A stretch of 64,000 nucleotides of DNA, from assembly GCF_003265705.1 (NCBI RefSeq), contig NW_020312968.1, positions 3,904,935 through 3,968,934 on the forward strand. Reading direction: 5' to 3'. This document shows positions 1 to 11,383 of this stretch, in pieces. A program made the translations under genes and the position numbers. Within the stretch, counting starts at the first letter, position 1. Each line of letters starts with the position of its first letter. The notes beneath the pieces are model-generated. The model was given only the letters and a program-made list of their open reading frames with translations. It was not told the DNA's origin and did no database searches. The DNA comes from Callorhinus ursinus (Eukaryota; Chordata; Mammalia; Carnivora; Otariidae).

Positions 1-100
1 TCACTTAACTATTTTGGGCCTTGGTTCCTCAACTGTAAAATAAGGACACAGGAGGTAGAGTGGACAGAGACTGGCTGTCAGAGTCAAATGGGGGATAAAA
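1..100 (+). repeat. MIR fragment
   Basis: Reads 'TTGGTTCCTCAACTGTAAAA' followed by a short A/G-rich stretch, matching the MIR core 'CTCAGTTTCCTCATCTGTAAAATGGG'. The element begins outside the window. Confidence 0.6.
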
Positions 101-349
101 ATGTGTATGGGTGAATGTGGTTATAAGGACTGAACATAGTAACAGGTGCATTGCCTGGTCAAGTCACTGCCAGGCACAGAGTGTCAGATTGCTGGTTTCC
201 CTTCTAAATTTAAATTTCAGCCCCACTTTCTCTCACCTCCTATCCTGCAATCCCTTACCTCCATCCTTTGGTCAGAATTTCTCTTGGTGTACCCTAGTAT
301 CACCTCTTAACTTCCCTCATCTTCACTGACCAAAGTCAGAAAGTCTGAC

Positions 350-760
350 TCACTGTTGGTGAGGATGGAGGCATGAAAGCAGCATACACAGCATTGGTAA
401 AGAGCATGCCCTGGGACAACTGTTTTGAAAGCCATTTGGTAATATCAATACAATTATAAACTGGACCTAACCTTTGACCCAGCGTTTCCACTTCTAAAAA
501 TTTCTTGTACAGATATAGTCACTTCTGTATAAGAACAGGTGTTAGAGCAATTTTGTAAAGCAAAATCATTCAAACAACTAGCTATAATCAGTAGGTGTTT
601 GGTTCTATATGAACTAAAATAAATTATCTCGAGGAGAGGGAGGGAGGCGGGAAGGAAGGAGAGAGAGAGAGAGAGAGAGAAGGAGGAAGGGAGAAAATAT
701 GACCCCATTTGTGTAGGTGAACAAAGAAAGAATCTGTATTACATATATGCTTATATGCAT
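350..760 (+). repeat. Old L1 3'-region fragment with (GA)n stretch
   Basis: Order of motifs fits a decayed L1 ORF2 end and 3' UTR: 'CACTGTTGGTGAGGATGGAGG', 'TTGAAAGCCATTTGGTAATA', 'TTTGACCCAGCGTTTCCACT'. A purine-rich simple repeat with about ten GA units sits at 631-695. Much diverged, so ends are approximate. Confidence 0.5.
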
Positions 761-1074
761 AGATATTTCAGGAAATTTGACCTACAAAGAGAGGCTTTCT
801 TTTCATTGTTTATGCGTATGTATTATTTTTAAATTAAAAAAAACTAATTAAAAATGAAAGAAATAACAACTAAATGAACCAGCATGCACACACAAATCCC
901 ACATACTCTTCCGGGGGCAAATCTGCTTCCCAAAGTCCGTGCGCCTGGTACAGGGCCACCTGTCTCCAGGCCATGAAATCTCTCTAGTGGGAAGCTGTAC
1001 TTTATCTCCTCCTTTACAGGGATACTGTTTCTTCTATAGAGTTGGGGAATGGTGTTCTGTGACTGACTGATGTC

Positions 1075-1290
1075 TCATTGACTAAATGTCTACCATGTGC
1101 CAGGAATCTTATGGCTCTTCTGCTTATCATATTTAACTTAATTCCCCCAGGAACCCTGGAAGATAAATATCATTACCTCCACTTTGATAAATGAAGTTAC
1201 TGAGGCTCAGGGAGTGCCCACACGTACAAAGCTAGTATGGTGAGGTGGGGGGAATGTAAATCCCTGCTGAATGGCTAGCTGGCATCTGAA
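1075..1290 (-). repeat. MIR
   Basis: Contains 'TACCATGTGCCAGGAATCTTA', 'ATTACCTCCACTTTGATAAATG' and 'ACTGAGGCTCAGGGAG' in the order of a reverse-oriented MIR core. Confidence 0.7.
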
Positions 1291-2059
1291 CTTAGGTTGC
1301 ATGGTGCATCCTACAGGTGGGCTCGTTCCAGCATCCTTCCGGGAGCTTTCCTGCACTGCAGAGCTAAAGAGCTCAACTCTGTGCAGCCAGGGTTCTGATG
1401 TGATTAAGGTTCTGCCAAACAAAGGCAGACTACAGCATCCTGGGCCGGGCTCTTGGAAGCCTTTATGTGTTTAGTGGTCGTGGTGGCAGAGGTCTTAATG
1501 CTGGCTGCTAGCTTTCTGCGCATTTGTTTGTAGAATGTAGAACTTTGATCATGCTGAAGAGCCGCTTGGGAGCCTGGCAGGAGCCAGCAGCTTGGAGAAT
1601 GGGCGCAACAACGCCCGTTGTTTTGTCGGTAAATTGGCAAGAGATTATCAAAGAGCTATGGGGGCAACAGAGGGTAGCTTCCTCATTCCTCAGCAAAAAG
1701 CTGAGGATGAAGCAGCAACTCTTGGGAAGGCCCATTCTGTGATGTGGCGTTGGGGGACATTTCTGAAAGCTTTGCCTTCTCGAATGATTCTACAAGCCAT
1801 TTAATAGTCTATACCGAATGCCTTCCAAAGTAGAATGACTAGTGGATTCTGCAGTAGGCTCCCTACAAAATCTAAAATTGGATAGCTCAAAACTTCTGAA
1901 AAAGTAGCTACATTTACACAATCTTATACAACTTTGAGACCCTCCAAGTTATGTATCTCCTGAGTCATGAACAGTTATAGGCACCAGTGAGGCCCAGGCC
2001 CCGGGTGACTCACTGTATTCTGACCACCTGTTAGATGAACACACTTGCTTCTAGTCTTC

Positions 2060-2765
2060 TCAGAGCCATACGCACCAACCTCCTCTCTCAAATCTGTTTT
2101 CTACACCACAGCCAGGAAAAGGCCACAAAATGCAAATTTGGTCATACTCCTGCCTAAAATTTGTAGGGGCTTCCCTCTGCTCTGAAAAGAAACAGTAATA
2201 GTTAACATTGAATATTACTTAACACTATAGTTTGTAACTATAATATAAGATCATATTAACATCAATGCCATGCCAAGAACTCCCCTACGGGCTTTACCTA
2301 AGTCACTGAATGAAGACCATTATCCTCCTCTGACCCATGGCACCTGCAGAATCCGGCTCTCTGGCCTTACTTCAAATCACACAGACTCTCCATCCTCTAG
2401 ACTCTGGCCTCGAAGAGTTCCCTGACTCAGATTTGCTGTTCCCTTTACCTACAGGACAACCTTCTTCCCCGCCTCCACCCTCTCCACCTGGCTTCCCTCT
2501 TCCTTGTCCTCTATGTGTCACCTCAAGTAGGAAGTCTTCAAACCCTCCAGGCCAGGTGAGGTTCCACTGCCTCACAGAATCATAAAACATAGGCCTGTGG
2601 TTATACTTCGATCAGTACAATGATCTGCTTAATGGCTGCACCCCCACCTGCATGCCTGTATGTTCTGATGAGACAGAGACACATCTGTCGTGCTTACACT
2701 TTGTTTCCAGCTCCTACTATATGGCTCAACACGTAAAAGGTTCTCAACAAAGACTGTGGAGTGGA
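2060..2765 (+). repeat. L2 fragment interrupted by a MIR-like piece
   Basis: The left part, 'GGTCATACTCCTGCCTAAAA' then 'GGGGCTTCCCTCTGCTC', matches the L2 3' region. The pyrimidine-rich 2330-2590 and the end 'ATATGGCTCAACACGTAAAA' at about 2720 are consistent with its continuation. Between them, 2195-2330 looks like a reversed MIR ('GCCATGCCAAGAACTC' ... 'ACCATTATCCTCCTCTG'). Confidence 0.5.
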
Positions 2766-3109
2766 TGCTATGAACATCAGAATCCTCGAGCTGCTAAAAT
2801 TGCATACGTTAGACCTACGGAGGATTCAAAATCTCTGGTGTGAGTATAATAGGACTATCCAATCAAGGTTAATTTCAGCAAAAATAGTTTAATTCCACTT
2901 TAACTGAAGTACCAAATCTGCCAGGGTTATGGTTCAGAAGGTTGTAGGCAGAGACATCATTATTCTTTTCTTTCTTTCTTTCTTTTCTGCTGCAAGACAA
3001 CAGCTAAGGAGTAGCGCCTGTTAGTTCCATCATTCTACATCATTCAAACAAAATAATCTGTCGCCTTGCAGAGTTATAGACATTTTTATATCTAAATATA
3101 TATATTTAA

Positions 3110-3225
3110 AAGCATGTTTATGTCTCTTGTCTATTAATATGCATGTCCCTTATTGGTGAGAATTGTGTCTTTCATAGTCTTCCAACAGCACTGAGCATGC
3201 TGAGGGCATTTAATAAACATTAAGA
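3110..3225 (+). repeat. L2 3'-end fragment
   Basis: 'GTGAGAATTGTGTCTTTCATA' and 'AGCACTGAGCATGCTGAGGG' then 'TTTAATAAACATT' match the L2 tail. Confidence 0.5.
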
Positions 3226-4210
3226 AGAAAAATGTCATAACATGTTGAGAGCTATTCAGAAGAAAAGACAGGGTATGAAAACAAAGCAGTAATATTATCT
3301 ATAAGCAGACATTCCACCCAGCTCCTCCAGGGTAATGTAAAACAAAAGATGACTGTGTGTATATGTTACCCAATACCAACAAGGGCTAAAACAAGGAGCA
3401 ATATGTAACTAATGTAGGGAGGTTTTATAAATAAATCAGAAACCATAGGCATATACGAAGTATAAAATCAATAGGAGAATAGCCATAGCTCAACCTTTCC
3501 CTTAATCCCACATAAAGGAAGGAGAGTAATTCCTTCCCTCTTGACCCTCTTAAGCTCCTTTTCTCTACAGTCATGCACAAAACACTCTTCCCTACCTAGC
3601 AACACAACTCTATACAACACTAAGCCAATAAATTTCATCTTTTGCTCCCAATTCTGTCAAGCGTTTGTGCCTTTTCTTCCTTAGTGGTAGCCTCTCATCC
3701 TTGCACCCAGAATTCTCCTATCGTGACCCTTTCTCAAGCCAAACTCTTCTTAGAAAAGGTTTCTTTAATGAACTATTTTATACTAAGGTGTAAATGACTG
3801 GTAAGACTCAATGTCTTGGTTCTTCCAGGAACAACTGCATTTGATCAGAAAATTAAAACTTAAGCCAAATAAATGAGACCATTGTGTTTATAATTTCCAA
3901 AAACAATCCTTGTCAGAAAACAATTATTGGAGGGTTTTTGCTTTTGGTTTTGTTTTTCTGCTAGCAAGAGGGAACCTTCCCTGTGTACCTAAATTCTTAT
4001 GTCACAAGGGAGCTATAGACTTCTGAGCAGAGTTAGGAGCCAGAAGACTTATGTTTTGCAATGGCTTTGACCCCAGTGAGGAGCTGTGTGGCCTTCCTGA
4101 ATTCATTCACCACCAACAGTCTCACCAATGCTTGTGACTAAAATCCCCTCAAGTCTAATGACTCCAGGCCTATAGGTGGCAAATTTTTTATACACAGTTC
4201 TATGTATAAA

Positions 4211-4237
4211 AAAACCAACATGAACCATGTTGGTTTT
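4211..4237. repeat. Perfect 12-bp inverted repeat with 3-nt spacer
   Basis: AAAACCAACATG at 4211-4222 and its exact reverse complement CATGTTGGTTTT at 4226-4237 flank AAC. It could form a small hairpin. It lies just left of an old L1 fragment and belongs to no repeat I recognise. Confidence 0.7.
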
Positions 4238-4449
4238 CCCAGGACAGAGGTGTTTCCAGAGACACAGATTTTTTCAATACTTAAACTGGGGCAGTCCCCA
4301 TCAAATTTGGTCACCCTGATTATGAAGCAGCAAGGTCAAGGGCCCTGTGGCCACCTCAATAAAACTTGTCTGCCTTGTTCTCCCTCCTGCCCTCTCCAAT
4401 TTATACATTTATCCAAATTCTGAACTCCCTTTGGAAAAGCTATTTATCT

Positions 4450-5190
4450 CCACTCCAGAAATTTTTTTAAATGGGTAAAAATTTGAAAAGACATCTCACA
4501 AAAGAAGATATACAAACAGCCAATAAGCAGGTAAAAAGATGCTCAAATGCAAATTAATATCATAAAAGCACTGTACACACACCAAAATGGTTACAGTCCA
4601 AAGGATGGACAATACCAAGCTCTGATGAGATGGTGGAGAATTGGAGGTCTCACACATTGCTAGTGGGAGTATAAAATGGTTCAACATCTTTGGAAAATCG
4701 TTTGGTAATTTCTTATGAAACACATATCCTCTTCATGACCCAGACACTTCATTTCTAGGTATTTACTCAAAAAAAGGAAACCCTATTTTGAAACAAAACT
4801 CATACACAAATGTTTACAGCACCTTTCTTAATAACAGTCCCACACTGGAAACAATGCAAGTATCCATCAACAAGTAGATGGAAAAATAAATCGTGGTATA
4901 TCCATACAGTGGAAGGAGCCGCAATAAAAAGGAACAAACTACTGATAAAGGTGACAACGTGGATGAATTTCAAAACATCATGCTGACGCAAAAGAACACA
5001 CATGGCGTAGTTCCACTGATATGAAATCCTAGGACAGGTAATCTATGATGACAGAAGACAGATCAGTGACAATCTGGGTGTGGAGTGGGGATCGACCTGG
5101 AAAACCTGGAGAAATTCGGAATGTTGGGAATATTCAGTATCTTTATTATAGTGGTAATTACATGGGTAACAAGTGCTTCCGTGACCTAGA
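4450..5190 (+). repeat. Old L1 (L1M-type) ORF2 end and 3' UTR
   Basis: Shows the familiar L1 motif order: 'ACAGCCAATAAGCAGGTAAA', 'CACACATTGCTAGTGGGAGT', 'CCAGACACTTCATTTCTAGG', 'ACACTGGAAACAATGCAAGT', then the 3' UTR words. Many stops and indels; 5'-truncated and not functional. Confidence 0.8.
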
Positions 5191-5869
5191 ACCAGCTCAT
5201 CATAGGCTTACGAGGTCCATTTTCATATCTTCCCAACAGCCTGTCCAATGACATCACATTGAGGACTTGAAATCAACAACGACGGAAGTATTAACATATC
5301 AAGAAAAATTGGCAAAGACTACAAATTAGGGCTTCTTTCCCTCCTGATAAGTCACTTGTTAGTATTTATCAGCCCGCCATGGGGTATAGAGATAGGTTAA
5401 CACTCATCCCACCTTCTACAGAAATGGCTGCATTTGGAGGTATGTAAATTAGACATCAATAACAGTGATGTGAAAAGTTATAAATTCCCCTCTACTGACG
5501 TTCTGTAGAATGACACAGATTGGAAAACTTAAGAACCCAGTTACCTGGGGCTGGAATTTACCTTCCAGCTCACACCTCATCCCACCTCCTCAGGTTAGAT
5601 GGGGAAAAATCAAGTCACCAAGGCCATTGTTCTTGCAGACCAACCTCGTCCGATGCCCAAAGTTGAAAAGTCAGAAACTTTAACTTGCTGAATTCCATTT
5701 GCACTTACAGACACAGCACCTGGATAAGCGGCTTCTCTTTCATTTAAATGCTGACTGTGATGCCTCTTCTGTGCTCTCCCAAGAATATTAAAACCACTAT
5801 AATAATTTGCCTTCTGTGTTCCAGACTCTATAACATTCAAAATAGAACCAAAGAGAGGTTGGCCATGAC

Positions 5870-6420
5870 TGCTTTCAACCGTAGGGTCTCTGCACCTGAT
5901 TTTCCTCTGCCTGGAATACTCTTCTAAATCTTTATGACTCACACTCTCTCTGCTTTCAGATCTTTGGTCAAATGTTCCCTTCTCAGGGAGGCTTTCACTG
6001 ACCTCCCGCATACCACAACCCCCTTCCCTGATTTATTTTTCCCTCTAACACTTCTCACCATTTGACATATATTCTTTTTATTTATCCCATTTATTATTGG
6101 TCTTCCCCCATTAGAATGTTAGTCCCATAAGGGCAGGGATTTTTATTTGACTCACTGATGGATTAGTCTTAGTTCCTCTTTTATTTTTTTTTAAAGATTT
6201 TATTTATTTATTTGAGAGAGAGTAAGAGAGAGAGAGAGCACACGCACAGAAGGAGAGTGGGAGGGAGAAACAGACTCCCCGCTGAGCAGAGAGCTGGATG
6301 TGGGGCTCGATCCCCGGACCCTGAGATCACGACCTGAGCTGAAGGCAGATGCTTAACCATCTAAGCCACCCAAGTACCCCATCTTAGCTCCTCTTAACAC
6401 TGCCAGGCTTACCCAACAAA
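5870..6420 (+). repeat. L2 element split by a CAN-SINE
   Basis: The 5880-6165 part has L2 3' motifs: 'CTCTGCCTGGAATACTCTTC', 'AGGGAGGCTTTCACTGACCT', 'TTAGTCCCATAAGGGCAGGG'. The SINE at 6181-6381 cuts it, and the L2 tail resumes with 'AACACTGCCAGGCTTACC' and 'AATGAATGAATGA'. A minus-strand 133-codon open frame here is a by-product of the repeat. Confidence 0.75.
6167..6395 (-). mobile_element. CAN-SINE (carnivore tRNA-derived SINE) with target-site duplication
   Basis: The body (6181-6381) reads in reverse: A/T-rich tail 'TAAAGATTTTATTTATTTATT', GA tract, 'CGCTGAGCAGAGAGC', 'CCTGAGATCACGACCTGAGC', and tRNA-derived head 'CTTAACCATCTAAGCCACCC'. It is flanked by 14-bp duplications, TCTTAGTTCCTCTT (6167-6180) and TCTTAGCTCCTCTT (6382-6395), one mismatch. 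Confidence 0.95.
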
Positions 6421-6814
6421 CATGCAGAATGAATGAATGACCCCTGCCTGGGGGGAAATCAACACAGGAGTGAGCATGTCTCTATGGGAGACCTTTGGCA
6501 AAGTTTCTTGCTCATTTCTTTATGACCCTTCCTGGGACATAACATTAACATATAAAGTAACATATGCTTTATGCTTACTAAATGTTGAATGAATAAAGTC
6601 ACCACATGTAAACATGTCCGAAAATTAAGAATCTACCACCAACAACAACCACTTGCTCACCAAAGTCTGCCTATATGTTTCTTAGTTCTCTCCCTTGTCC
6701 CTTCATAGTCAACGACCTCTTGGAATCATTGAACAAAAATGATATTTATAACAAGGTTGTTGAATTCATTAAATATTAAATGAGAAGGCAAGTAAATGCA
6801 GATATCTGATGAAC

Positions 6815-7030
6815 TGCTAATATTTACAGAGTACAGACTAAGTGCCAGGCATTACTGCACTGCATCCTCATCACACAACATAATGAAGTAAGTATCATGA
6901 TTTCCAAGTTACACGCAAGAAAGCAGAAGCTCACAAAATTTAAGAATTTGACTTAGACCACACAGCTAGCAAAGGGTGAAGCTCAGGTGGATCCCAGGTA
7001 GCTTAACTCCAGAGCATATGTTCTTAACTA
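6815..7030 (-). repeat. MIR
   Basis: 'AGACTAAGTGCCAGGCATTA', 'CATCCTCATCACACAACATAA', 'GACCACACAGCTAGCAAAGG' and 'ATCCCAGGTAGCTTAACTCC' follow the reversed MIR order over nearly the whole element. Confidence 0.8.
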
Positions 7031-7073
7031 CTCTAAGAGATGTTTAAAATAAAAGGTTTCTAAGGATGAATTT

Positions 7074-7312
7074 AAAACCACAGCTAACCAGGGGCACCTG
7101 GGCGGCACAGTTGGTTAAGCAACTGATTCTTGGTTTCCGTTCCGGTCATGATCTCGGGGTCCTGGGTTGGAGCCCTGAGTCGGGCTCCATGCTGAGCGTG
7201 GAGACTGCTTGAGATTCTCTCTCCCTCTCCCTCTGCCCCTCCTGCTCATGTACACTCTCTCGCTACAATAAATTAAATCTTAAAAAATAAATAATAAATA
7301 AAACCACAGCTA
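7074..7312 (+). mobile_element. CAN-SINE with target-site duplication
   Basis: The body (7087-7299) starts 'GGGGCACCTGGGCGGCACAG', has 'TCATGATCTCGGGGTCCTGG', a CT-rich zone and an 'ATAAATTAAATCTTAAAAAA' tail. It is flanked by perfect 13-bp duplications AAAACCACAGCTA at 7074-7086 and 7300-7312. Several point changes from the youngest copies suggest an older insertion. Confidence 0.95.
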
Positions 7313-7805
7313 CTCAAAGATCTCAATTACCCAGAAGACTGTATTCCTAAGAGCTGTACATAGAGGGGATGTTTTCTAGGGATAGTTCTATCTACTTTGA
7401 GCAGATGCAGAAGAAACTTACTTTAAGGTCTCCATGTGAGAAAGTATCTTTAAGGCATATCTTCATAAGTTCAAAGGGCATTCCAAGTTAAACAAGTAAT
7501 ATCTGGCCCCACACATCTTAGATACCATTGCACTGGGCCATGGAATGCTACAAAGTAACATGAAGACTATCTTTTCTAGACTTTAGTTTCAATCAATCGC
7601 TCAGAGAATACTTGTGATTTCTTCCTAAATTCCTCTAAGTTCAGGCTCAGCATATGAGCTCTTTGTAGAGGTCTTCAGAAAATGGCATCACAGTGTGTAA
7701 ATTCAGAGCAAAAGCCCCATGATAATTTTTTCTTTAAATCAGGGTGCTCAAGGAAAGATGTCTAATCTGTGTGATTTCAGAGCAATATTCTGACATATGT
7801 GGGCA

Positions 7806-8373
7806 TGTAATGGGTTGAATAGTGACCCCCCACCCCAAAATGTTCACATCCCAATTCCCAGAACTTATGACTACATCACCAGATACAGCAAAAGGGACTT
7901 TGCAGCTGTGATTGAGGATTTTGAGATGGGGACATTATCCTGGATTATCTGGGTGGATCCAATGTAATCACAGGGGTCCTTATAAGAGGAAGGCAGCAAA
8001 GTCAAAGAAGATGTGATTGTGGAAGCTGAGGTCAGAGAGAGAGGTGGAAGCACAGATCAGCGATGCAGGGTGGTCGGGGGGAGAAATAGAGGAAGAGAGA
8101 GAGAGAGAGATTTGAAAATGCTATGCTGCTAGTTCTGAAGGTGGAAGAAGGAACCACAAACCAGGGAATGTGGCCATCCACATCCTACTCTGCAGACTGG
8201 AAAAGGCAAGGAAATGAGTCTTCTCTAGACTCTCCAGAAGGAATACAACTCTGAGGACACCTTCATTTTAGGTTAGGACTTCTGGCCACCACGACTGTCA
8301 GATAATAAATTTGTGTTGTTGTAAGCCACTAAGTGGGTGGCTATTTGTTACAGCAACAACCGGAAACTACTAG
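7806..8373 (+). repeat. Ancient LTR-like repeat (MaLR/MLT-type, family not certain)
   Basis: It starts 'TGTAATGGGTTGAATAGTGA', contains 'TTTGCAGCTGTGATTGAGGA', 'TGGGTGGATCCAATGTAATC' and 'GGGGTCCTTATAAGAGGAAG', and ends with 'ATAATAAATTTGTGTTGTTG' then 'TTTGTTACAGCAACAACCGG'. The AATAAA near the 3' end and this word order are typical of a common mammalian LTR family. No coding sequence is attached. Confidence 0.65.
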
Positions 8374-8509
8374 AAGGTAGAACTATCACTTCAGTAGACA
8401 TCTGTGAGAAACAAAGGAAATGAAACTGGACTATTCGTATTTGGAGCCAATTTATATTTCATTTTCAGGACCCTCTGGATATTCAATGATCAATTTCCAA
8501 ATAACTGTA

Positions 8510-8850
8510 CCAATATAATAACAGTGTTGAGTATTGGCCCAGCACTCTGCTAAGCTCTGTATTAGCATTATCAAGTTTAATGTTCAAAAAAAAAAAACCC
8601 CGAAAACCAAGATTTTGCCCAGCAAAAGAGAACTAGCAAATGGCTTGTTTCTTCAAAGCCATCATGGAGTTAACACTACTAATAACCAAAGCTACCACTT
8701 ACTGAAGCTTTCCTACATTATCTCCAATCTTTCCGACAAAGGAAGAAGTATTTTAATTTTAGGGAGAAGGAAATGGAGTCCAAACATGAGAAAAGGTAAG
8801 TTACGTGCCCAAATGAGAAGTATCTGACTCCAAAACTCTAAGCTTTTCTA
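8510..8850 (-). repeat. MIR-like fragments, interrupted
   Basis: 'CCCAGCACTCTGCTAAGCTC' at about 8540 and 'TTAGGGAGAAGGAAATGGAG' then 'GGTAAGTTACGTGCCCAA' at 8760-8815 look like the two ends of a reversed MIR, separated by unrelated A-rich sequence. Weak. Confidence 0.4.
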
Positions 8851-9960
8851 CAGCACTTTGACTTCTGCTTAAAATGCATTCAAAGGGTTTTGGTTCACCA
8901 TATGTGATCCAAAGGGCACACTCAAATATTCCCACCCCAACCCACCTCCTTGCCCTCACTAATATGAGGCCTCATTATTTCATTTTAAAGCTACCTGATC
9001 AGCAGGATGTGGGAGAATCTAGGTCCCCGTAGTTCACATTAAAAGTGAGTCATCAAAAACATCCTATTCCAAATCCCGAGCAAGCAAGAAACAGATATAA
9101 TTTCACCAAGGAAATGTAAGACAGAGAAAACAGAGTAAGCAATAACTTTTCCCAATTTCAAGTGAGAAATCTACAGTTTGCCCCACTATTCACATGAGAC
9201 ATGAGACTTGCCTCAAAGCAAATCACAGAAGATCAGAATTGGAAAAAAAACGTTAGCAGGATTTTAATCTGACTCACCCCGTTGGATGCAGAATCCATTC
9301 TTCAAACTGGTATACAGCACTGCATTTCCTGGGGTAGCCCATTTGTCAGAAACTTCTCCCAGATAATTAGCCTAAATCCACTTACTACTCCTGGTTCTAG
9401 CCTGTGGAGCCAACCCAGAAGAGTCAATCCCTCCTCCATAAGTCAGCCAGCCAACACATCCCTACTAGGTCTTCCCTGTTCTTGGCTGAACATCCAAGTT
9501 TTTCTTTTCTTTCTTTTTTTTTTTTCTCATGCAACAAGTCTTCCCAAGTCTTGCTTTCCCTAGACAAGCCAACATGTGTAATACCTCTCCAGAAAACTTG
9601 GAGCCCAGAACAGAACACACGTTAATTCCAGGTATGATGGAGCCAGGATGCAGTCCGTGACCCCATGACTTCTCTTGGTGATGTTCTTCTAATTGGAGAA
9701 GTAGCTTAAAATTGAACTGTCCGTAGCAGAATGAACTTGGTCAACTAAAGAGTCCTTTTTAATGTGATTCTCCTCCAGTCTATATTTTTGATTTCTTAAG
9801 TGTCAGTGCCAATGTGAATATTAAATGTCATTTTCTATATTCTACTCTATACTTTTACAGCCTTCCTAGATATTAAGTATTTACTGAATGTGTATGATAT
9901 GCCAAGCACTGATCCAAAGATGCTGCAGATAAAACAAACAAAACAAAGTCTCTACTAAAA

Positions 9961-10185
9961 TGCAGAGAACTTTCTTTTTTTTTTTTTAAGATTTTATTTA
10001 TTTATTTGACAGAGAGAGAGAAAGCACAAGCAGGGGAAGCAGCAATGGGAGAGGGAGAAGCAGGCTCCCCGATGAGCAGGGAGCTTGATGCGGGGCTCGG
10101 TCCCAGGATCCTGGGATCATGACCTGAGCCAAAGGCAGACGCTTAACTGACTGAGCCACCCAGGCGTCCCTGCAGAGAACTTTCT
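9961..10185 (-). mobile_element. CAN-SINE, young-looking, perfect target-site duplication
   Basis: The body (9976-10170) reads in reverse from a pure T run and 'AAGATTTTATTTATTTATTT', through 'AGGCTCCCCGATGAGCAGGG', to head 'CTGAGCCACCCAGGCGTCCC'. It is flanked by perfect 15-bp duplications TGCAGAGAACTTTCT at 9961-9975 and 10171-10185. The clean tail and duplication make this one of the youngest insertions in the window. Confidence 0.97.
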
Positions 10186-10812
10186 GACTTGACTCTGACA
10201 ACCCCACTGTGTCAAGTGCAAGTTTGAAAGTCATGTCTTCTGTACTCAATCAGAATATTTCCCCCAAAGGAACTCAATTTTTCCTATTAGTATATTAGAG
10301 ATAACAATTGGGTTCAGCATCCGACATAAATGCTATGTGTAACAGTTCTTCAAGAATCAGCTGTGAATGGCATTAGGCTTTTATGTTCTTCAGTCCCTTT
10401 TTGTCCAAAACGAATAATTACGTCCTTCATGTAAAATAATCCTTGTATACTCCTCCAGATAAGAACCTTCACAACTGCTATTTATAATCAGCTATTCTTC
10501 TACAAAGTTCTTAAAAACCCATCTGTAAGTAATTTCTGGAGAAACTAAAAGAAGTTATTGTTTAATATTTAAGCTATTCCACCTGCTTGTAAGACACACA
10601 TCACATTCCCACAAAGGAAATCGTCCAAGAGAGGCCGAGGGAGAAGGAGCACACATAGCCTGCATTTAGGTCTGTATTCTTTTCCTTACTGATCACCTTA
10701 GCAACTTGAAGCATTTCCACATATATGGAAACAAACAGAGAAGAGTACGTATTTTGATAGGTGGAAACGTTTCTGGAATTACTCCTGGAATGGTAAATCT
10801 TCTTTTTAGATT

Positions 10813-10981
10813 CAATGATTCTCAACAACTGTCATACATTAGAATTATATGGGCACTAAATAAAATACTCATGTTTGTCCCCCCACACCCACCCCAGAGC
10901 TTCTAACTTAAGCATCTGAGTTAAGGCCAGGGTATCAGTATTTAGGTGATTCTAATACAGACCAAGGTGAAGAACCACTGT
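10813..10981. repeat. MER5-like DNA transposon remnant
   Basis: It begins 'CAATGATTCTCAACAACTGT' and ends 'GGTGAAGAACCACTG', with 'TAGGTGATTCTAATACAGAC' inside. These are near-inverted ends of non-autonomous hAT (Charlie-type) elements of the MER5/MER20 group. Confidence 0.7.
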
Positions 10982-11383
10982 TCTAACCCATCCATCTCAT
11001 TCTGCAGAAATAGAACAATTTATTCTGAGTTTGGCAATCTCCATTCAGATATTCCTATCTATTTAAATACATTTAAATGAGAAAAATCTCTAATTTGACT
11101 TTAGTACTAGTGTAACTGGCATGCTTTGCTCTTTTATTCATTTCTTTAAAAGCCCTCCTCACCTTCAAAAAAAAACTGGAAAAATGAATTTAGTTTAGGC
11201 AGATTTAGAAATCCGAATATTTTATCATATTGGTAAACAGAGGCTATTTTGAGCTTTACAGCATTTGAAATGACATATTTTACTCTTAAAAGGGAAGATT
11301 CTGGGTGTAAAGGCTGTGAGCATTCAAAATGTGTGACAGAGACTAAGTGTATTCAGGATAGTTGATGGCTTTGTCATTCTCAA

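Noticed and set aside
4450..5190. Processed pseudogene
   Set aside because: The motif order is that of an old L1 3' region rather than a host mRNA.
5610..6011. 133-codon minus-strand frame
   Set aside because: Its right half overlaps an L2 element; the frame is incidental and has no domain.
9976..10170. tRNA gene at SINE heads
   Set aside because: SINE heads carry tRNA-like A and B box sequence but do not fold as an intact tRNA, and all sit in SINE bodies with tails and target duplications.
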